A stretch of DNA of 64,000 nt, taken from Antitrichia curtipendula (Eukaryota; Streptophyta; Bryopsida; Hypnales; Leucodontaceae). Shown here in pieces: positions 10,202-19,800 of this stretch (positions are counted from its first letter, which is position 1; each line of letters opens with the position of its first letter). The notes beneath the pieces are model-generated. The model did no database searches. It saw only the letters and a list, made by a program, of their open reading frames with translations, and was not told where the DNA came from. The stretch lies in NCBI GenBank assembly GCA_951230915.1, contig OX579635.1, positions 49,414,001 through 49,478,000 of the forward strand. The letters run 5' to 3'. A program made the position numbers and the translations under genes.

Positions 10202-10837
10202 CTACATGTGTGATTTACTCTTCAACATCTCCAAGGCCTTTCGAATTTCAGGTCCTCGACTGTAACCATTGTCACACTTCTTGTAATCTTGTAATGCTTG
10301 TCTTCTCTGCAGTTGTATAAACTTCCGATCCCATACATCCACAACCGGCAGTTCATGTCGACTTGGGGGTAATCCGTCGTGCATCTTTGTCTTCCGCACA
10401 CCGAGAGATCTCAGACGTTGCGCTGGCAGGGGTGGTGGATGAGAACGGCCAGGAAGTATTTTATTGCGCACTTCTTCGAACGCCACTGCCTCTATGACAG
10501 GCAAGGTCGTTTTCTCACCAACGTCGTCATAGAGCTTTCTCTGTGGCACTCTGTCGGAAGGAGATGGTGACATTCGTGACCCCCCCGCCAGAGAGGGCCG
10601 TAAAGGAGAAGGCGAGCATGATTTGGGCAGATGCGGAGTTCCACTTGGCGGACTGTCCACGACACCGTCCTCCACAGGTTTTAGTGAGAAGTCCATCGTG
10701 GAATTTGCTGTTGCAGCGGAACACAAGAAGTTCCCCGTGCTTAAAATTGCGTTTTGGCCGTACTCCAAGAAGGAATCAGCCGATGTTGTGCAAGTCAGAC
10801 TTCCATTTTGAATTGGAGATGGCGATTTGCATACGAC
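10202..10837 (-). CDS. Unidentified protein, probable last exon
   Basis: An open minus-strand frame runs from an acceptor-like CTTTCCGTTTCAG at 10838-10850 to a stop at 10202, about 211 codons. The frame is open from the acceptor (reading VVCKSPSP...) and has no early ATG, so it is more likely an internal or last exon than a full gene. The protein has a Ser/Pro/Thr-rich N-terminal half, a Pro-rich stretch (PGRSHPPPLPAQRLRSLG) and a basic C-terminal part with helix-prone sequence (KFIQLQRRQALQDYKK). I do not recognise the family. An upstream short frame (MALLFAESSGH, near 10925) could supply a first exon, but no clean donor joins them. No internal stop is seen, unlike the neighbouring loci. 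Confidence 0.45.
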   Translation of the reverse strand, partial: VVCKSPSPIQNGSLTCTTSADSFLEYGQNAILSTGNFLCSAATANSTMDFSLKPVEDGVVDSPPSGTPHLPKSCSPSPLRPSLAGGSRMSPSPSDRVPQRKLYDDVGEKTTLPVIEAVAFEEVRNKILPGRSHPPPLPAQRLRSLGVRKTKMHDGLPPSRHELPVVDVWDRKFIQLQRRQALQDYKKCDNGYSRGPEIRKALEMLKSKSHM

Positions 10838-10992
10838 CTGAAACGGAAAGCCAAACGCAAACTCATGTCAACAGAAGCGCAAGTAGGAGAACATGCCCAG
10901 AACTCTCGGCAAAGAGAAGAGCCATTATTTTGGAATGCGTAGAATTGAGACGAATTAGATTGATGGGATCAATTTGACCAATAAAAACTTAC

Positions 10993-11143
10993 AAGCACTC
11001 GAGTCAACCGAGAAATAATATAGAAGAGATCGACTCGACCTAGCATATCTTAGACATGGTTGACCCAATCTACAATACGCACACAAACCGTGAACAGAAC
11101 AGGAAAGATCCGCAAATGAGGTCGATCCGATCTAAACCTCACA
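10993..11143. repeat. Degenerate copies of the 19-bp GGTCGA palindrome, downstream cluster
   Basis: Diverged copies occur near 10993-11011 (ACTCGAGTCAACC), 11025-11043 (GATCGACTCGACCTAG), 11050-11068, and most clearly at 11117-11135 (TGAGGTCGATCCGATCTAA). They lie between the 10.2-10.8 kb exon and the 3' end of the large pseudogene. Confidence 0.6.
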
Positions 11144-11368
11144 GACCAAGAATGTGAAGTACTAAACACAAATGAACTTATGATGAAGAAGCATTTCCGT
11201 TTTATTCCTGTGAACTATATATTACACAAAATTGAAGAGCAAAAAACTCATAAACTATGCACAGTTCAGGTCGAAACGAGCTAAATTGCGTTGACGATGA
11301 TGAAGCCCAATCCCTAGCGTGGATCTAGTATAGCTAATCTGAACTTAAGAAAAAAATAACGAATTGGC

Positions 11369-12166
11369 CTATCTCAGACTCAAGGACAATCTAGCTGCTT
11401 CCATTAGCCGGTTGTACTCTCGACGATTTCGTTCGTCGCAGAGCATCCGCCTTCCCATCTTCCCTGAGCTATTCTCCCTGAACGACTTCAATCCTTCATC
11501 TCGAGCAGCGTGAAGGCGCCTAAACCAAGGAAGGAGGATGTCCAAGAGAAACGTGTCCTTCGGACCATTTTCCCTGTTCGTCCAAGTGTCAGGGAGAATG
11601 ACAATCTCCGTCTTGTTCATAATGTGCTTACAAGGGTTGTCGTCCACTATGATGGTATTCTCTGACGTGAAATTCCCTCGTGAGCCATTGAACAAAGTAC
11701 TTAGGTTTTTAAGGGACAGGTCCTTGTTTGTATTGGGCTCTTTGAAAGTCGTGATCCTTCCAGAATCATCCCTGCACTTCAATGTTGTGCAGGACTCCTG
11801 CCCGAGTACGAGATAAGGCATTTCTATACCATCAAAAAGATGTTTACAAACCCCTTCAATGTTGAACATTTTCATGGAGCTCCACACTGAGATGACGGCA
11901 ATCTTTGCTAACTCACTCAAGAACTGCGAGCAATTGGGCCTGACATAAACTTCTTTTTTTCCCACAACAGCGGGAACTGTGGCAGAGTATTCGTGTGAGG
12001 ATTCGCCTACGTGATTGAACCATCCCTTGGTTCTGATTTCTTCAGACACACATAAAATCCCATTCAGGTCCAGGACAACGTTGAGCCACCTCACGGCCAC
12101 CCTGGACCTCAATGGACGTTTGACCTCCTCCGACGTCCCTCCACGAGGACAAGGAGAATTCGATTC
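11369..12166 (-). pseudogene. Exon 5 of the large pseudogene: FCP1/NIF-like HAD phosphatase domain
   Basis: The acceptor AAAACAG|GAATCG joins in phase 0. The 265-codon exon holds most of an FCP1-homology (NIF) domain: motif I as VVLDLNGILCVS, then VYVRPNCSQFLSELAK, VISVWSSMKMFNIEGV, and motif III as TIIVDDNPCKHI, ending LPWFRRLHAARD. FCP1-type enzymes dephosphorylate Ser or Tyr through a DxDx(T/V) motif. Here the first Asp is kept but the second is Asn followed by Gly (DLNG), as in plant FCP1-like proteins of uncertain activity. The exon itself is undamaged and ends at TAG 11369-11371. Confidence 0.7.
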
Positions 12167-12290
12167 CTGTTTTCAAACGGGTAAATGTGCAGTCAGTTAC
12201 TACCCTGAACTGACACATTTTCGAACTAGCGCGAAATGATATAGTAAATACTAAAGACAAGGCAACAATTATAGTGCATGTATGACATAC

Positions 12291-12574
12291 CTTCTTCTCG
12301 CGATTGGATTCAGTTGCAGCTATAACGTCTTCCTGCACCTCGACGACGGGTTCTGCATCTTTGACCACCATGGCTTCGGCGTCCGAAAACGATAAGTCAT
12401 CATCCACGATGTCCTCTTGTACAATAGGAGCAATCTCACGCTCTGGAGTCAGAGTGTCTGCTTGCGTAGTAGGCACAAATTCTTTGACGGGAGCGTCACC
12501 GGGAGACACAGGGAGTTGACTGTGCGACGACTGATGTTTGGGTGAAGAAGGAACAACATCAACATTAACAATGC
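12291..12574 (-). pseudogene. Exon 4 of the large pseudogene: acidic linker
   Basis: The acceptor AATTGCAG|GCATTG and the phase-1 donor of exon 3 together rebuild a Gly codon and keep the frame. The 95 codons are acidic and Val-rich (EIAPIVQEDIVDDDLSFSD), with no recognised domain. The donor GAGAAGAAG|GTATGT at 12290 is close to consensus. Confidence 0.55.
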
Positions 12575-12771
12575 CTGCAATTCATGAATCCACAAAAATA
12601 TAATCCGTAAAAATCCGATATATTAAATTTCCTAGTGGTAGGCACTAGAATACATAATTTTGAAACTTTAGAAAATTTGGAACTCTATGGTTCTGTCCAC
12701 CGTAAGTTCACATTCAAAAAAATGTTTTCGCTTCATGAATATGCACAATTACGCCCGATCTACAATCCATG

Positions 12772-12790
12772 TTAGCTCGAGTCGACCTAA
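12772..12790. repeat. 19-bp palindrome copy in intron 3
   Basis: TTAGCTCGAGTCGACCTAA, in the 244-bp third intron (12575-12818) of the large pseudogene. Confidence 0.85.
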
Positions 12791-12818
12791 ACTATACAAG
12801 CGACATCGAGTGATCAAC

Positions 12819-13919
12819 CTGCAGGGGCATGTGCACACGCCGTCTTGACCACGCCAATTTCTGGCACATCAACCTCAGTGGCCACCTGCAAAGCACCAGC
12901 AATCGCGATGTCGACCTCTGGAGGTGGCGGGGGGATGTCCGGCACTTGGTCTGTAGGTGGAAGTGGTGGAGACGTGACCACGGATGGAGAAGCTGTTGGC
13001 ACGCCAACAACTGGATGGGAGACTGCACCAGCTGACGGAGGAAGAGGCATGACAAAACCGGGAGCAGGAGGAACATTCAACACTGTCCGAATCGGCTCTG
13101 CTAAACTCGACTCCCCGGTATTCAACGAACCCGAGGCCTGACCCTGCAGCAACAACTGGGGAGCAACTTGGGCTGGCGAAACCGCCGCGAGTGGCAGAGC
13201 ACCTCTGTTGCTATTCACAATGGCGTCGTAGGTGTTGTCAATCTTGGTTGAAAGTGCCAATATACAATTCGACAGCTGCTCCATCGTGTGACTATGCTGT
13301 GCGTGCATCTTCATGTTCGCTGCCCGATCATGGAGCCTCTCCATTCTCATCTCGTCGATCTCTGCACTCATGGCAGTCAGCTCGTCATCGTGTCTTCTTC
13401 TCTTTCCCGTCACCCTCCGAGTCGTGGAGCGCGGCGGCGTGCTCGACGGCTGCATCTCAATGGGATGCAACTCCTCCGGTTGCCCAGACGATGCAGAGGA
13501 TCCCCTGATACTATGAGAGAGCTGCACGGGGGTCAGCTGCTCGTCTTGTACATCTTCGATTACATGGTCGTATTCCTCCTCCTCATCGTCCGAGGACAAA
13601 TCGACTGGATCCCCGTGAGACGGACCAGCTTGAGAAGAGAGTTCGCCTTGGGAAGGCTGAGACATTGGCAAATCCCATGCCCACTTCCTCTTCCTCTTTG
13701 AAGTTGCGGGTGTCGCAGGACCTCTAGCCTTCCGACGGTGCACTTCTTCATCCACAAAGTACCCTTTCGGGAGGAAATCACTCTTGTCCAGTGACTTCCC
13801 GAGTTCGGCGATAGCTGTCCAGGTATCGGACTCGTCGGAGGTACCAACAGCGAAGACATCCAGCCCCAACATCTGCAGCACATAGAGAGGATGGTTAGCC
13901 ACACAGACGTACACGTTGC
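12819..13919 (-). pseudogene. Exon 3 of the large pseudogene: acidic, Pro/Ser-rich linker with a basic patch
   Basis: An uninterrupted 367-codon frame starts VYVCVANHPLYVLQMLGLDV, which would continue the methyltransferase-like loop, then has a basic patch (SKRKRKWAWDLP) that could be a nuclear localisation signal. An Asp/Glu tract (SSDDEEEEYDHVIED), a second basic patch (RRVTGKRRRHDDE), a short coiled coil and a Pro/Val-rich tail follow. The acceptor is GTCAG|GCAACG. The incoming exon ends in phase 0 while this frame needs one extra base, so a frame break lies at or near the junction. The end CCTGCAG|GTTGAT is phase 1. Confidence 0.55.
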
Positions 13920-13927
13920 CTGACGTT

Positions 13928-14156
13928 TTAGCTCGAGTCGACCTGAAACTTGATGATGGAGTAATTTCGGACTACAATGCGATCTCTACACACTTAGGCC
14001 AGGCCGACCTTAATAATGTCCAAACACTAACTCACAAATTGAAGGACTGGTATTTGCTGAATTAGATCGGGTCGACCTAATCGTCGTTGTATGTTTTACA
14101 CATTGTACAGGACATAATGAAATCAGAGAATCCACGTTTAGGTCGATTCGATCTGA
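13928..14156. repeat. Four 19-bp palindrome copies in intron 2
   Basis: Copies lie at 13928-13946 (TTAGCTCGAGTCGACCTGA), 13994-14012 (TTAGGCCAGGCCGACCTTA, diverged), 14062-14080 (TTAGATCGGGTCGACCTAA) and 14138-14156 (TTAGGTCGATTCGATCTGA). All four fall inside the 249-bp second intron (13920-14168), the last only 12 bp from the donor. Confidence 0.85.
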
Positions 14157-14168
14157 AAAGGAACTCAC

Positions 14169-15543
14169 CATCGCGGCACATGTAAACTTTGAACCCGCAA
14201 ATACTGACATTACGCTCCTGGCACCAATGGCAAATCTTCTGAGTATATTCAGATAAAACTCCATTCGGAGCTCTGTGTTGTGAATTCTGTACTTCAGCTC
14301 ATTGTAAGCCCGGGGCTTTCTGAAGACGTCTGTGTCAGGGGCTCGATATGCAGGCTTTGGAGTCATGATGACGGTGTTGTCCGGGTTCTGCAAGAACGTG
14401 AGATACACTTTCTCCGTTGCCTTACTGTTGCTAGCGAAGTAGTCTCCCATCCGCTCAACCTTCGCGGGCCAGTAGTCCGCGAAGTCCATCTTGAAATCCT
14501 TGAGGACTTTGTTCGTCTGCACGTAATGCAGAGCCTAGTTCACTAAATATCGTCTCCACTAAATCGGAGCAGATAAAGAGCCACGCCGGGATCTCTTCCA
14601 ATCGAGGTTGCTTTGACCCCTAGAAGGACTTCATAGCCGAGAAGAAGTACGGCATCAGCGGCGTACAATTGCCCTTGTTGAGAACCACTGGAGCGTATCG
14701 GAAGTCAAGGATTCCAAATTTGATTTCCGATGCCGTCTTCTCGGTCCACGCTCTAGTCGGCTATGGTGAGTTCTTGTCGGCTGCAATATTGTATAGCCTG
14801 TAGTGGGCAACCGCAATGTGCTTGACAAAATTCGAGCGGCGCTCGAGGAAGACTTGGAAGAACTCTGCAGCGTATGGCGAAATTTCAGAAGCCTTCTTGT
14901 TCTTGGCTTTGGTCTGCTTCGCCTCCCTGAAATAGTCCTCTCCTGGTTGCTCGAGGAGGACATTCATCGTCGCGCTGGTGATGCAACGACTCCTCTTGAA
15001 CTCCCTCCAGTTATCCACATTCACTTCGTTGAATGCGTTGATGAGGCCCAAGTTTGGGTCGAGATGGTTGAGCTCTTTCTTCACCAGATACTTCCTCTTG
15101 CGCCGCTCGACCCACTCCTTGTGAGTGTAGCAACTCTCAAGCACTGAAGCCACCTGTTTGATCGTCACCTTTGGATGCTTCAAAGTTTGCCTCTCCCCGT
15201 CGCTTGTCCGTGTTCGCTTCAGGATGTGCGTCGCGAGCTTCTTCATGTCATCGTAGGAGAGGTTTCCCATCCACTTGAAGAATTTGTGGGTCAAGTTTCT
15301 AGACTCTGACTTCCACCCAGTCTTCTTGTTAAATGGTTGGAGGGTCTTTGGGTCGATCAGCTCACCGTGAGCATTACTGGATATCACTTCGCTCCACAAG
15401 TTGAAGACATCATCAGAGGCGGTAATTATCTTTAACTCATTTGTAATCTTAAGCTTCTCCTCGGCGTCCTTACCCCATGAGGCTTTCTGGGACTTCACAA
15501 CGTCGAGCATTGCGAAGCGAGCGTTCATGGCCTTCACGAATTC
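14169..15543 (-). pseudogene. Exon 2 of the large pseudogene: helical centre and methyltransferase-like loop
   Basis: The acceptor TTTTGTAG|GAATTC gives a phase-0 join. The first 260 codons are Lys/Glu-rich and helical (EFVKAMNARFAMLDVVKS onward). In-frame TAGs at 14761 and 14620 interrupt sequence that reads on as protein (PTRAWTEKTASEIKFGILDF...). A frame change near 14521-14540 precedes VQTNKVLKDFKMDFADYW. The end reads ARSVMSVFAGSKFTCAAM, which recalls the FxGxG loop at the C-terminal side of beta-class amino-methyltransferases, but the second Gly is Lys and no DPPY was found. The donor GCGATG|GTGAGT is strong. Confidence 0.55.
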
Positions 15544-15582
15544 CTACAAAATCCATCCCGAAGGGGAGCCGTAAGCATATAT

Positions 15583-15665
15583 TTAGGTCGACCCGACCTA
15601 ACTACAGATCTCATTGCCTTTGCAAAATCAAGTAAAGTAATCCTATTTAGGTCGACTCGACCTGA
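15583..15665. repeat. Two 19-bp palindrome copies in intron 1
   Basis: Copies lie at 15583-15601 (TTAGGTCGACCCGACCTAA) and 15647-15665 (TTAGGTCGACTCGACCTGA) within the first intron (15544-15753). Confidence 0.9.
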
Positions 15666-15753
15666 ATCCAACTAGGAGATCAGGACTCTTCACATGAAAT
15701 GGACTGCACAAGAACCATACAATATCTTCAATATTCAGAGGATAAATGTTTAC

Positions 15754-17191
15754 CTTGAACTTCACCAAATTGGCCTTGTCCTCGGATTTACGTCTTGTAT
15801 TGGACATTGTCCCCGCCGGGGAGGGATCCTTCGGGTTCCTTGGCCTTCCCATTTTCTCCCAAACACTTCGCACGCCGAGGATATTAGTTGACCACAAGGG
15901 CTTCATGGCGACGAAATGGTTAACCCTGTTGTAGTACGCGAATATGGACCGCAGTTTCTCGTTGTCATTCGACCAGACAACGTAGCAATCCCACTCTCTG
16001 AAATGTTTGAGAATGGACTCATCCAATCTCATTTCTACCATCATCTTGCTGGCCGTCACACTGTGTTGGCCGTTAATCAGGTAGAACTGCCCTCCCTTGA
16101 TTTCGTCCCACGACTCAGGTTTGGGTTTCTCCGTTTGTTTCACGGGCATGACGCAGAGAGTCTGCTTGGTGGACTTGTCTGGCATGTGCACATAGAAATG
16201 CATGACGTCGGATGTGAGCCGATCTTCATGGCTTCGGATGTTCATATCCGCCGGTGACGAGATAAGTTGTTCAATCGGGATTGACTTCTTCTCGTCGATC
16301 GCAAACACGTAGGCGTCCATGCAAGTGGCCCAGTAGTTCTTGTAGGCCTCCGCAGATAATTTGTAGTCATGGTCACGCTGAGGGTCGTGAGCCTCTGGGA
16401 TGTTAGTAACTGCCGACGCAAAACTGGTCTCACCGACCAATGCTTCCTCAGGCTTCTGGGTCGTCGATTTCCTCCCGGCACTCGAAGCAAAGTTACCTCT
16501 GTTCGGCGGTGGAGGTGGTGTCCTGGACAATTGATTTCTCCTGGTACCACGACTGTTTTGTGTACCTGGAGTCCCCATGGAAGCTTGTCCCTCGCCTCCC
16601 TGAGCCGGCATCCTGTGACACAGTTCGCGCGACCATGTCTCGTTTCGTGGACTCCAGCTTTGCCTTTAGAACCTCGAAGGTCACGAATAGGGACCTCAGT
16701 CGATTGCATAGCGTCTTGCCGATTATTGTAGTTCCGGCTGGAGTCCGGAAGAAGTTGTTGTCGATCTTCTTCTCCAACTCAAGAATTTCGGTCCTGTACT
16801 CGGTGGGTTCGAGTGTCTCCAGGAACGGCGTGATGTTGAAAGGAATTTTCGAGGAGTCCAAGACGATTGTGAAATGGCACTGCTCTTCTTACTTCTTTCC
16901 TGTTTGGGCTGTCACGCAGTGAATCTTGATTATGCTCCCCTTGTCGTGGGCGATCTCTTTGATTTTCTCTTCGAAGGAGACGGAATAGTACGTGTCTTTG
17001 TCCTTGTACTTGTACGAGAAGCATATCAGGTTCTTGAACGGTATCATCCTGAGGCTCCAGTTGTCCATCTTCTCGGGATTGAGAAATTCCCAGTACTCTC
17101 CGTCGTTGTCGATGTTGTCTCCATCTTCTTCATCTCGAGCAACTTCACATCGCTTGAAGAACGTCTCCAGTCTTGGTATCTGCTCTTCCAT
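15754..17191 (-). pseudogene. Exon 1 of the large pseudogene: N-terminal part and ParB/DGQHR-like segment
   Basis: The frame from 17191 meets a TAA at 16889-16891 but continues in the same frame as plausible protein (EEQCHFTIVLDSSKIPFNIT). It shifts frame near 16610-16640, then reads a Pro-rich linker (SRTPPPPPNRGN). The notable segment at about 16030-16095 is GGQFYLINGQHSVTASKMM, followed by WDCYVVWSNDNEKLRSIFAY. The pattern of a beta strand and then G/N-G-Q-H resembles the D-G-Q-H-R or G-x-H-R loop of ParB/sulfiredoxin-like and DndB-like folds, but the Arg is Ser here. The donor TTCAAG|GTAAAC at 15753 ends the exon in phase 0. Confidence 0.6.
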
Positions 17192-17230
17192 TCTGTCATT
17201 TAACCACGATCATATCAGTACTTGCATGGT

Positions 17231-18018
17231 TTAGCTCGAGTCGACCTAATACGACAATGACATGGGTTTTTTTATTTCTAAATGAGTTTGTCAGGGTATC
17301 GTCAATTTTAGTCGACATCAGGTTAATGCATTTATGTCTAATTGACCTGAAGCTCACGTTAAGGTTTAGGTTTGTCAGATTTTGTGTCTCTCTATTTTGT
17401 ATAGTCTTCATGTATTTTCCTGAATTCGCTCGTGTCTGCTCTATTGTACTTGGAGTGGATGCGTCCACTTCTGTTTGTTTTTCTAGACGAAGGGTACGGT
17501 TCAGGTCGGATTGAGTTTTCTTCAACTGGTTTGGTTTAGGTCAAGTCGACCTAATTCACCGTGTCAATTCTCTTTTCTGTCTTTTTGGATTTGTTTGTAT
17601 TTACGTCTTTTGGGTGGGTCTGCGTGGTTGTTTAGGTCGACCCGACCTAAATAAGGGATTATCATGGTATTGACCGTTAGCACTGTCTTATTAGAGTTCT
17701 GTTATCTCTGTGTGCGTGGTTGTTTAGGTCGACCCGACCTAAATAATGGGGTATCCTGGTGTTGACGTTTAGCACTGTCTTATTAGAGTTATGTTATCTC
17801 TATGTGCTGTCCTTATGAGGTTCACGATTTAGGTCGGCTCGACCTAAATGTGACAGTTTCCTGCGTTTCCGATGTGGACTTATTTCACTCATGATTGTTT
17901 TATGGTCTTCAGGTTTAATTCTACTATTTAGCTCGAGTCGACCTAAGTGGGTCCTTCACGTTTGAATCCTGTCTAGTCGACCTAAACTGGCGTCGACCTA
18001 AAGTGATCCCGACCTAAA
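17231..18018. repeat. Upstream cluster of the 19-bp palindrome (six full copies and three half sites)
   Basis: Full copies lie at 17231-17249, 17536-17554, 17632-17650, 17724-17742, 17829-17847 and 17928-17946. Three half sites (T/C-CGACCTAA) follow at 17977, 17993 and about 18010. They begin 40 bp upstream of the ATG of the large pseudogene and fill what would be its promoter or 5' flank. The 17632 and 17724 copies are identical and lie in a tandem duplication. Confidence 0.9.
17621..17806. repeat. 92-bp tandem duplication containing a palindrome
   Basis: 'tgcgtggttgtttagg' at 17621 recurs at 17713, and 'cactgtcttattagagtt' at 17681 recurs at 17773, both at a distance of 92. Each unit holds one exact TTAGGTCGACCCGACCTAA. 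Confidence 0.85.
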
Positions 18019-18019
18019 A

Positions 18020-18890
18020 CTACGAACTAGTTGAGTTGATTCTCACCTTTAGGACTGTGGACTTCGATGTAATTGAAGAATCTCCTCCGGGGTTTTGTAA
18101 CACCGTGAAAATTGCAGGGCAAAATGGAATCAACAATTTCCTGCATCAACCACAATCAATGTACGTAAGTATTGAATCAAATTACAGCCTTCTGCTGAAC
18201 TCAGAACTCTCATACCACCAGGCACGGAGGCGGGAACAACTGGACTGCTCAGCAACTTCAAATGACTTCAATTTCAGAGAACTGCACTAAAACGTACTCA
18301 GTGAAAACCTCCAAAGTAAAAGTATCAATCTTCGAAATACCCCAATCCCGTACATACTCTCTGATACCGAGCAAGAAAACTGAGGCACATATTGACACTT
18401 TCATAGACTAAAAATTGTACTGCAAATTGTAACTCCTCAATAGCAACCTAAATCACAAAATCTCATATACACAATTCACTCAGAAGCCTGACTTTCTCTC
18501 CCCGATCGAGTAAACTGCATGCAGGAAGAGAACCCATAACAATCAAAATTCAATGACCACTGCAGAGAAAGGATCACATGCGGGAGAGAAAAAATATCAT
18601 GGTAGTGTGAGGAATTCTGCTCTCACAGTTCAATTTACTTGACACACTTTCCTAAGACCATCAACAAAACTCCAACACATTGAACAAAACAGCAAAAACA
18701 AATTGCAACTCAAAGGCAGCCAGAACCCTGGACCACAACATTTCAAATGAACAACCCCAAAATCCCATGAAAATGAAAACCACCATTCATAAACTTGTAA
18801 TATCTGAGCCATGCAACTAGTTCTTCCCCTGCATCTCCTACTTGATGATTTTAGAGACATTTCCAAACAAAGATTGGGCAATCCAAAGAT
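18020..18890. other. Non-coding stretch, nothing firmly recognised
   Basis: Mixed-composition DNA. An 84-codon plus-strand frame at 18036-18290 has no recognised features. A 10-bp match on the minus strand at 18357-18366 (GGTATCAGAG) resembles part of a retrotransposon initiator-Met primer-binding site, but no LTR end or paired LTR was found. Confidence 0.4.
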
Positions 18891-18894
18891 TCCA

Positions 18895-19320
18895 TTTCAT
18901 TAAACGCAGTGATAGAGCTCGGCGTTAAAGCTAAGGGACAGCAAATGATGAACATCAAAACGGAGCAATAAGGCACGGTGTTAAAAACGAAATTCACTGC
19001 AAAGAAAACCGCAAAACGAAACTGCCTCCGAGCTCGAAGACCCACTCAATCGAAACTCACTCGCAAACCCAAACTGCCTCCGCGCTCAATCCAAATTCAC
19101 TCGCAAACCCACTCAATCGAAGCTCACTCAAACACCAGCAGTGGTATAGATCGTCGTTAAACTCATGAACTTTACAAATTATGAAGCACAAAACGCAGAA
19201 TTAAGTCACGCGTTAAAAACGCAATTCATTGCAAGCAAAACCCTAAACCCAAACTACCTCCAAGCTCAGTCGAACTGACTCAAAGCTCATTCTAACACCA
19301 ATTCATTGAACGTCAAAAAC
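18895..19320. repeat. Diverged direct repeats, possibly an untranslated or promoter region
   Basis: 'gttaaaaacgaaattcactgc' at about 18980 recurs as 'gttaaaaacgcaattcattgc' at about 19210. Several 'actcaatcgaarctcactc' and 'cccaaactgcctccg' motifs alternate between them. No coding frame is supported. Confidence 0.45.
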
Positions 19321-19800
19321 ATCGCATTACCTGAAACAAGTAGGCCGCGATAAACCTCAACCTCCCGTCGCAAAGAACGCACTTGAACTCGCGATCAGCC
19401 ACGAGGAGCCAAAGCATCGGAGGACCACAAAACGGGAGGCACAGCAGCGGCACGGGGGGGACGCGCAGCAGCAAAACGATGACGGGAGGAAGAACGGCGC
19501 ACTTTTGAAGGGAAATCCAGAAAATCCTCGCGCTTGAACTCTGAATCACCCCCGGCGAGCAACAGCCTCGGAGGAAGGGGAACGACAACAACGGCGGGAC
19601 CGGGAGCACAACGGTGGGGGAAGAAGCGACGACGGCGGGAGCAGTGCAGCAGCGGCGGGAACAACGCGCGGCGACGACGACGGGGGGAAGAAGCGACGCG
19701 CAGCAAGCTCCGGCGAGCAATCGGAAGAGACAACCTACGCCCGCGGACCCCATTTCCGTGGGTGAGTAAAGGCACCCAAAGCCGCGGAAGGTAAGAGGCT
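19321..19800 (-). other. GC-rich low-complexity island, possible 5' exon on the minus strand
   Basis: This purine-rich plus strand (many GGCGGGA and GCGACGACG) gives long frames on both strands with Arg-rich or Pro/Ala/Val-rich translations, typical of GC-rich untranslated sequence. On the minus strand a frame from 19753 ends REFKCVLCDGRLRFIAAYLF before a good donor, TTTCAG|GTAATG, at about 19331. It could be a first exon with a partial C-x2-C motif, but no partner exon was found downstream. Confidence 0.3.

Larger units (their letters stand above)
11369..17191 (-). pseudogene. Large five-exon protein with ParB/DGQHR-like segment and C-terminal FCP1-like HAD domain, pseudogene
   Basis: The start is an ATG at 17189-17191 (MEEQIPRLETFF), preceded by an in-frame TGA about 15 bp upstream. 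Exons are 17191-15754, 15543-14169, 13919-12819, 12574-12291 and 12166-11369, about 1,665 codons in total. Introns are 210, 249, 244 and 124 bp, and all have GT and AG. Domain order is an unknown N-terminal part, a Pro-rich linker, the ParB/DGQHR-like segment, a helical central part, a possible methyltransferase-like loop, a low-complexity linker and an FCP1-like HAD domain. Lesions are TAA at 16889, a frame change near 16610-16640, TAGs at 14761 and 14620, a frame change near 14521-14540, and a frame mismatch across the third exon junction. Intact introns show it was not made by reverse transcription. A lineage-specific or mobile gene family is my inference. Confidence 0.7.

Noticed and set aside
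16861..16891. Intron with donor GAA|GTAAGA at the TAA in exon 1
   Set aside because: The next usable AG is only about 15 bp away and the frame continues directly, so a nonsense change is simpler.
18357..18366. Retrotransposon primer-binding site (GGTATCAGAG, minus strand)
   Set aside because: Only 10 bases match, no LTR ending in CA lies next to it, and no second LTR or pol gene is present.
19395..19794. Arg-rich or Pro-rich proteins in the GC-rich island
   Set aside because: Several overlapping frames on both strands arise from low-complexity GC-rich sequence; none has a recognisable domain.
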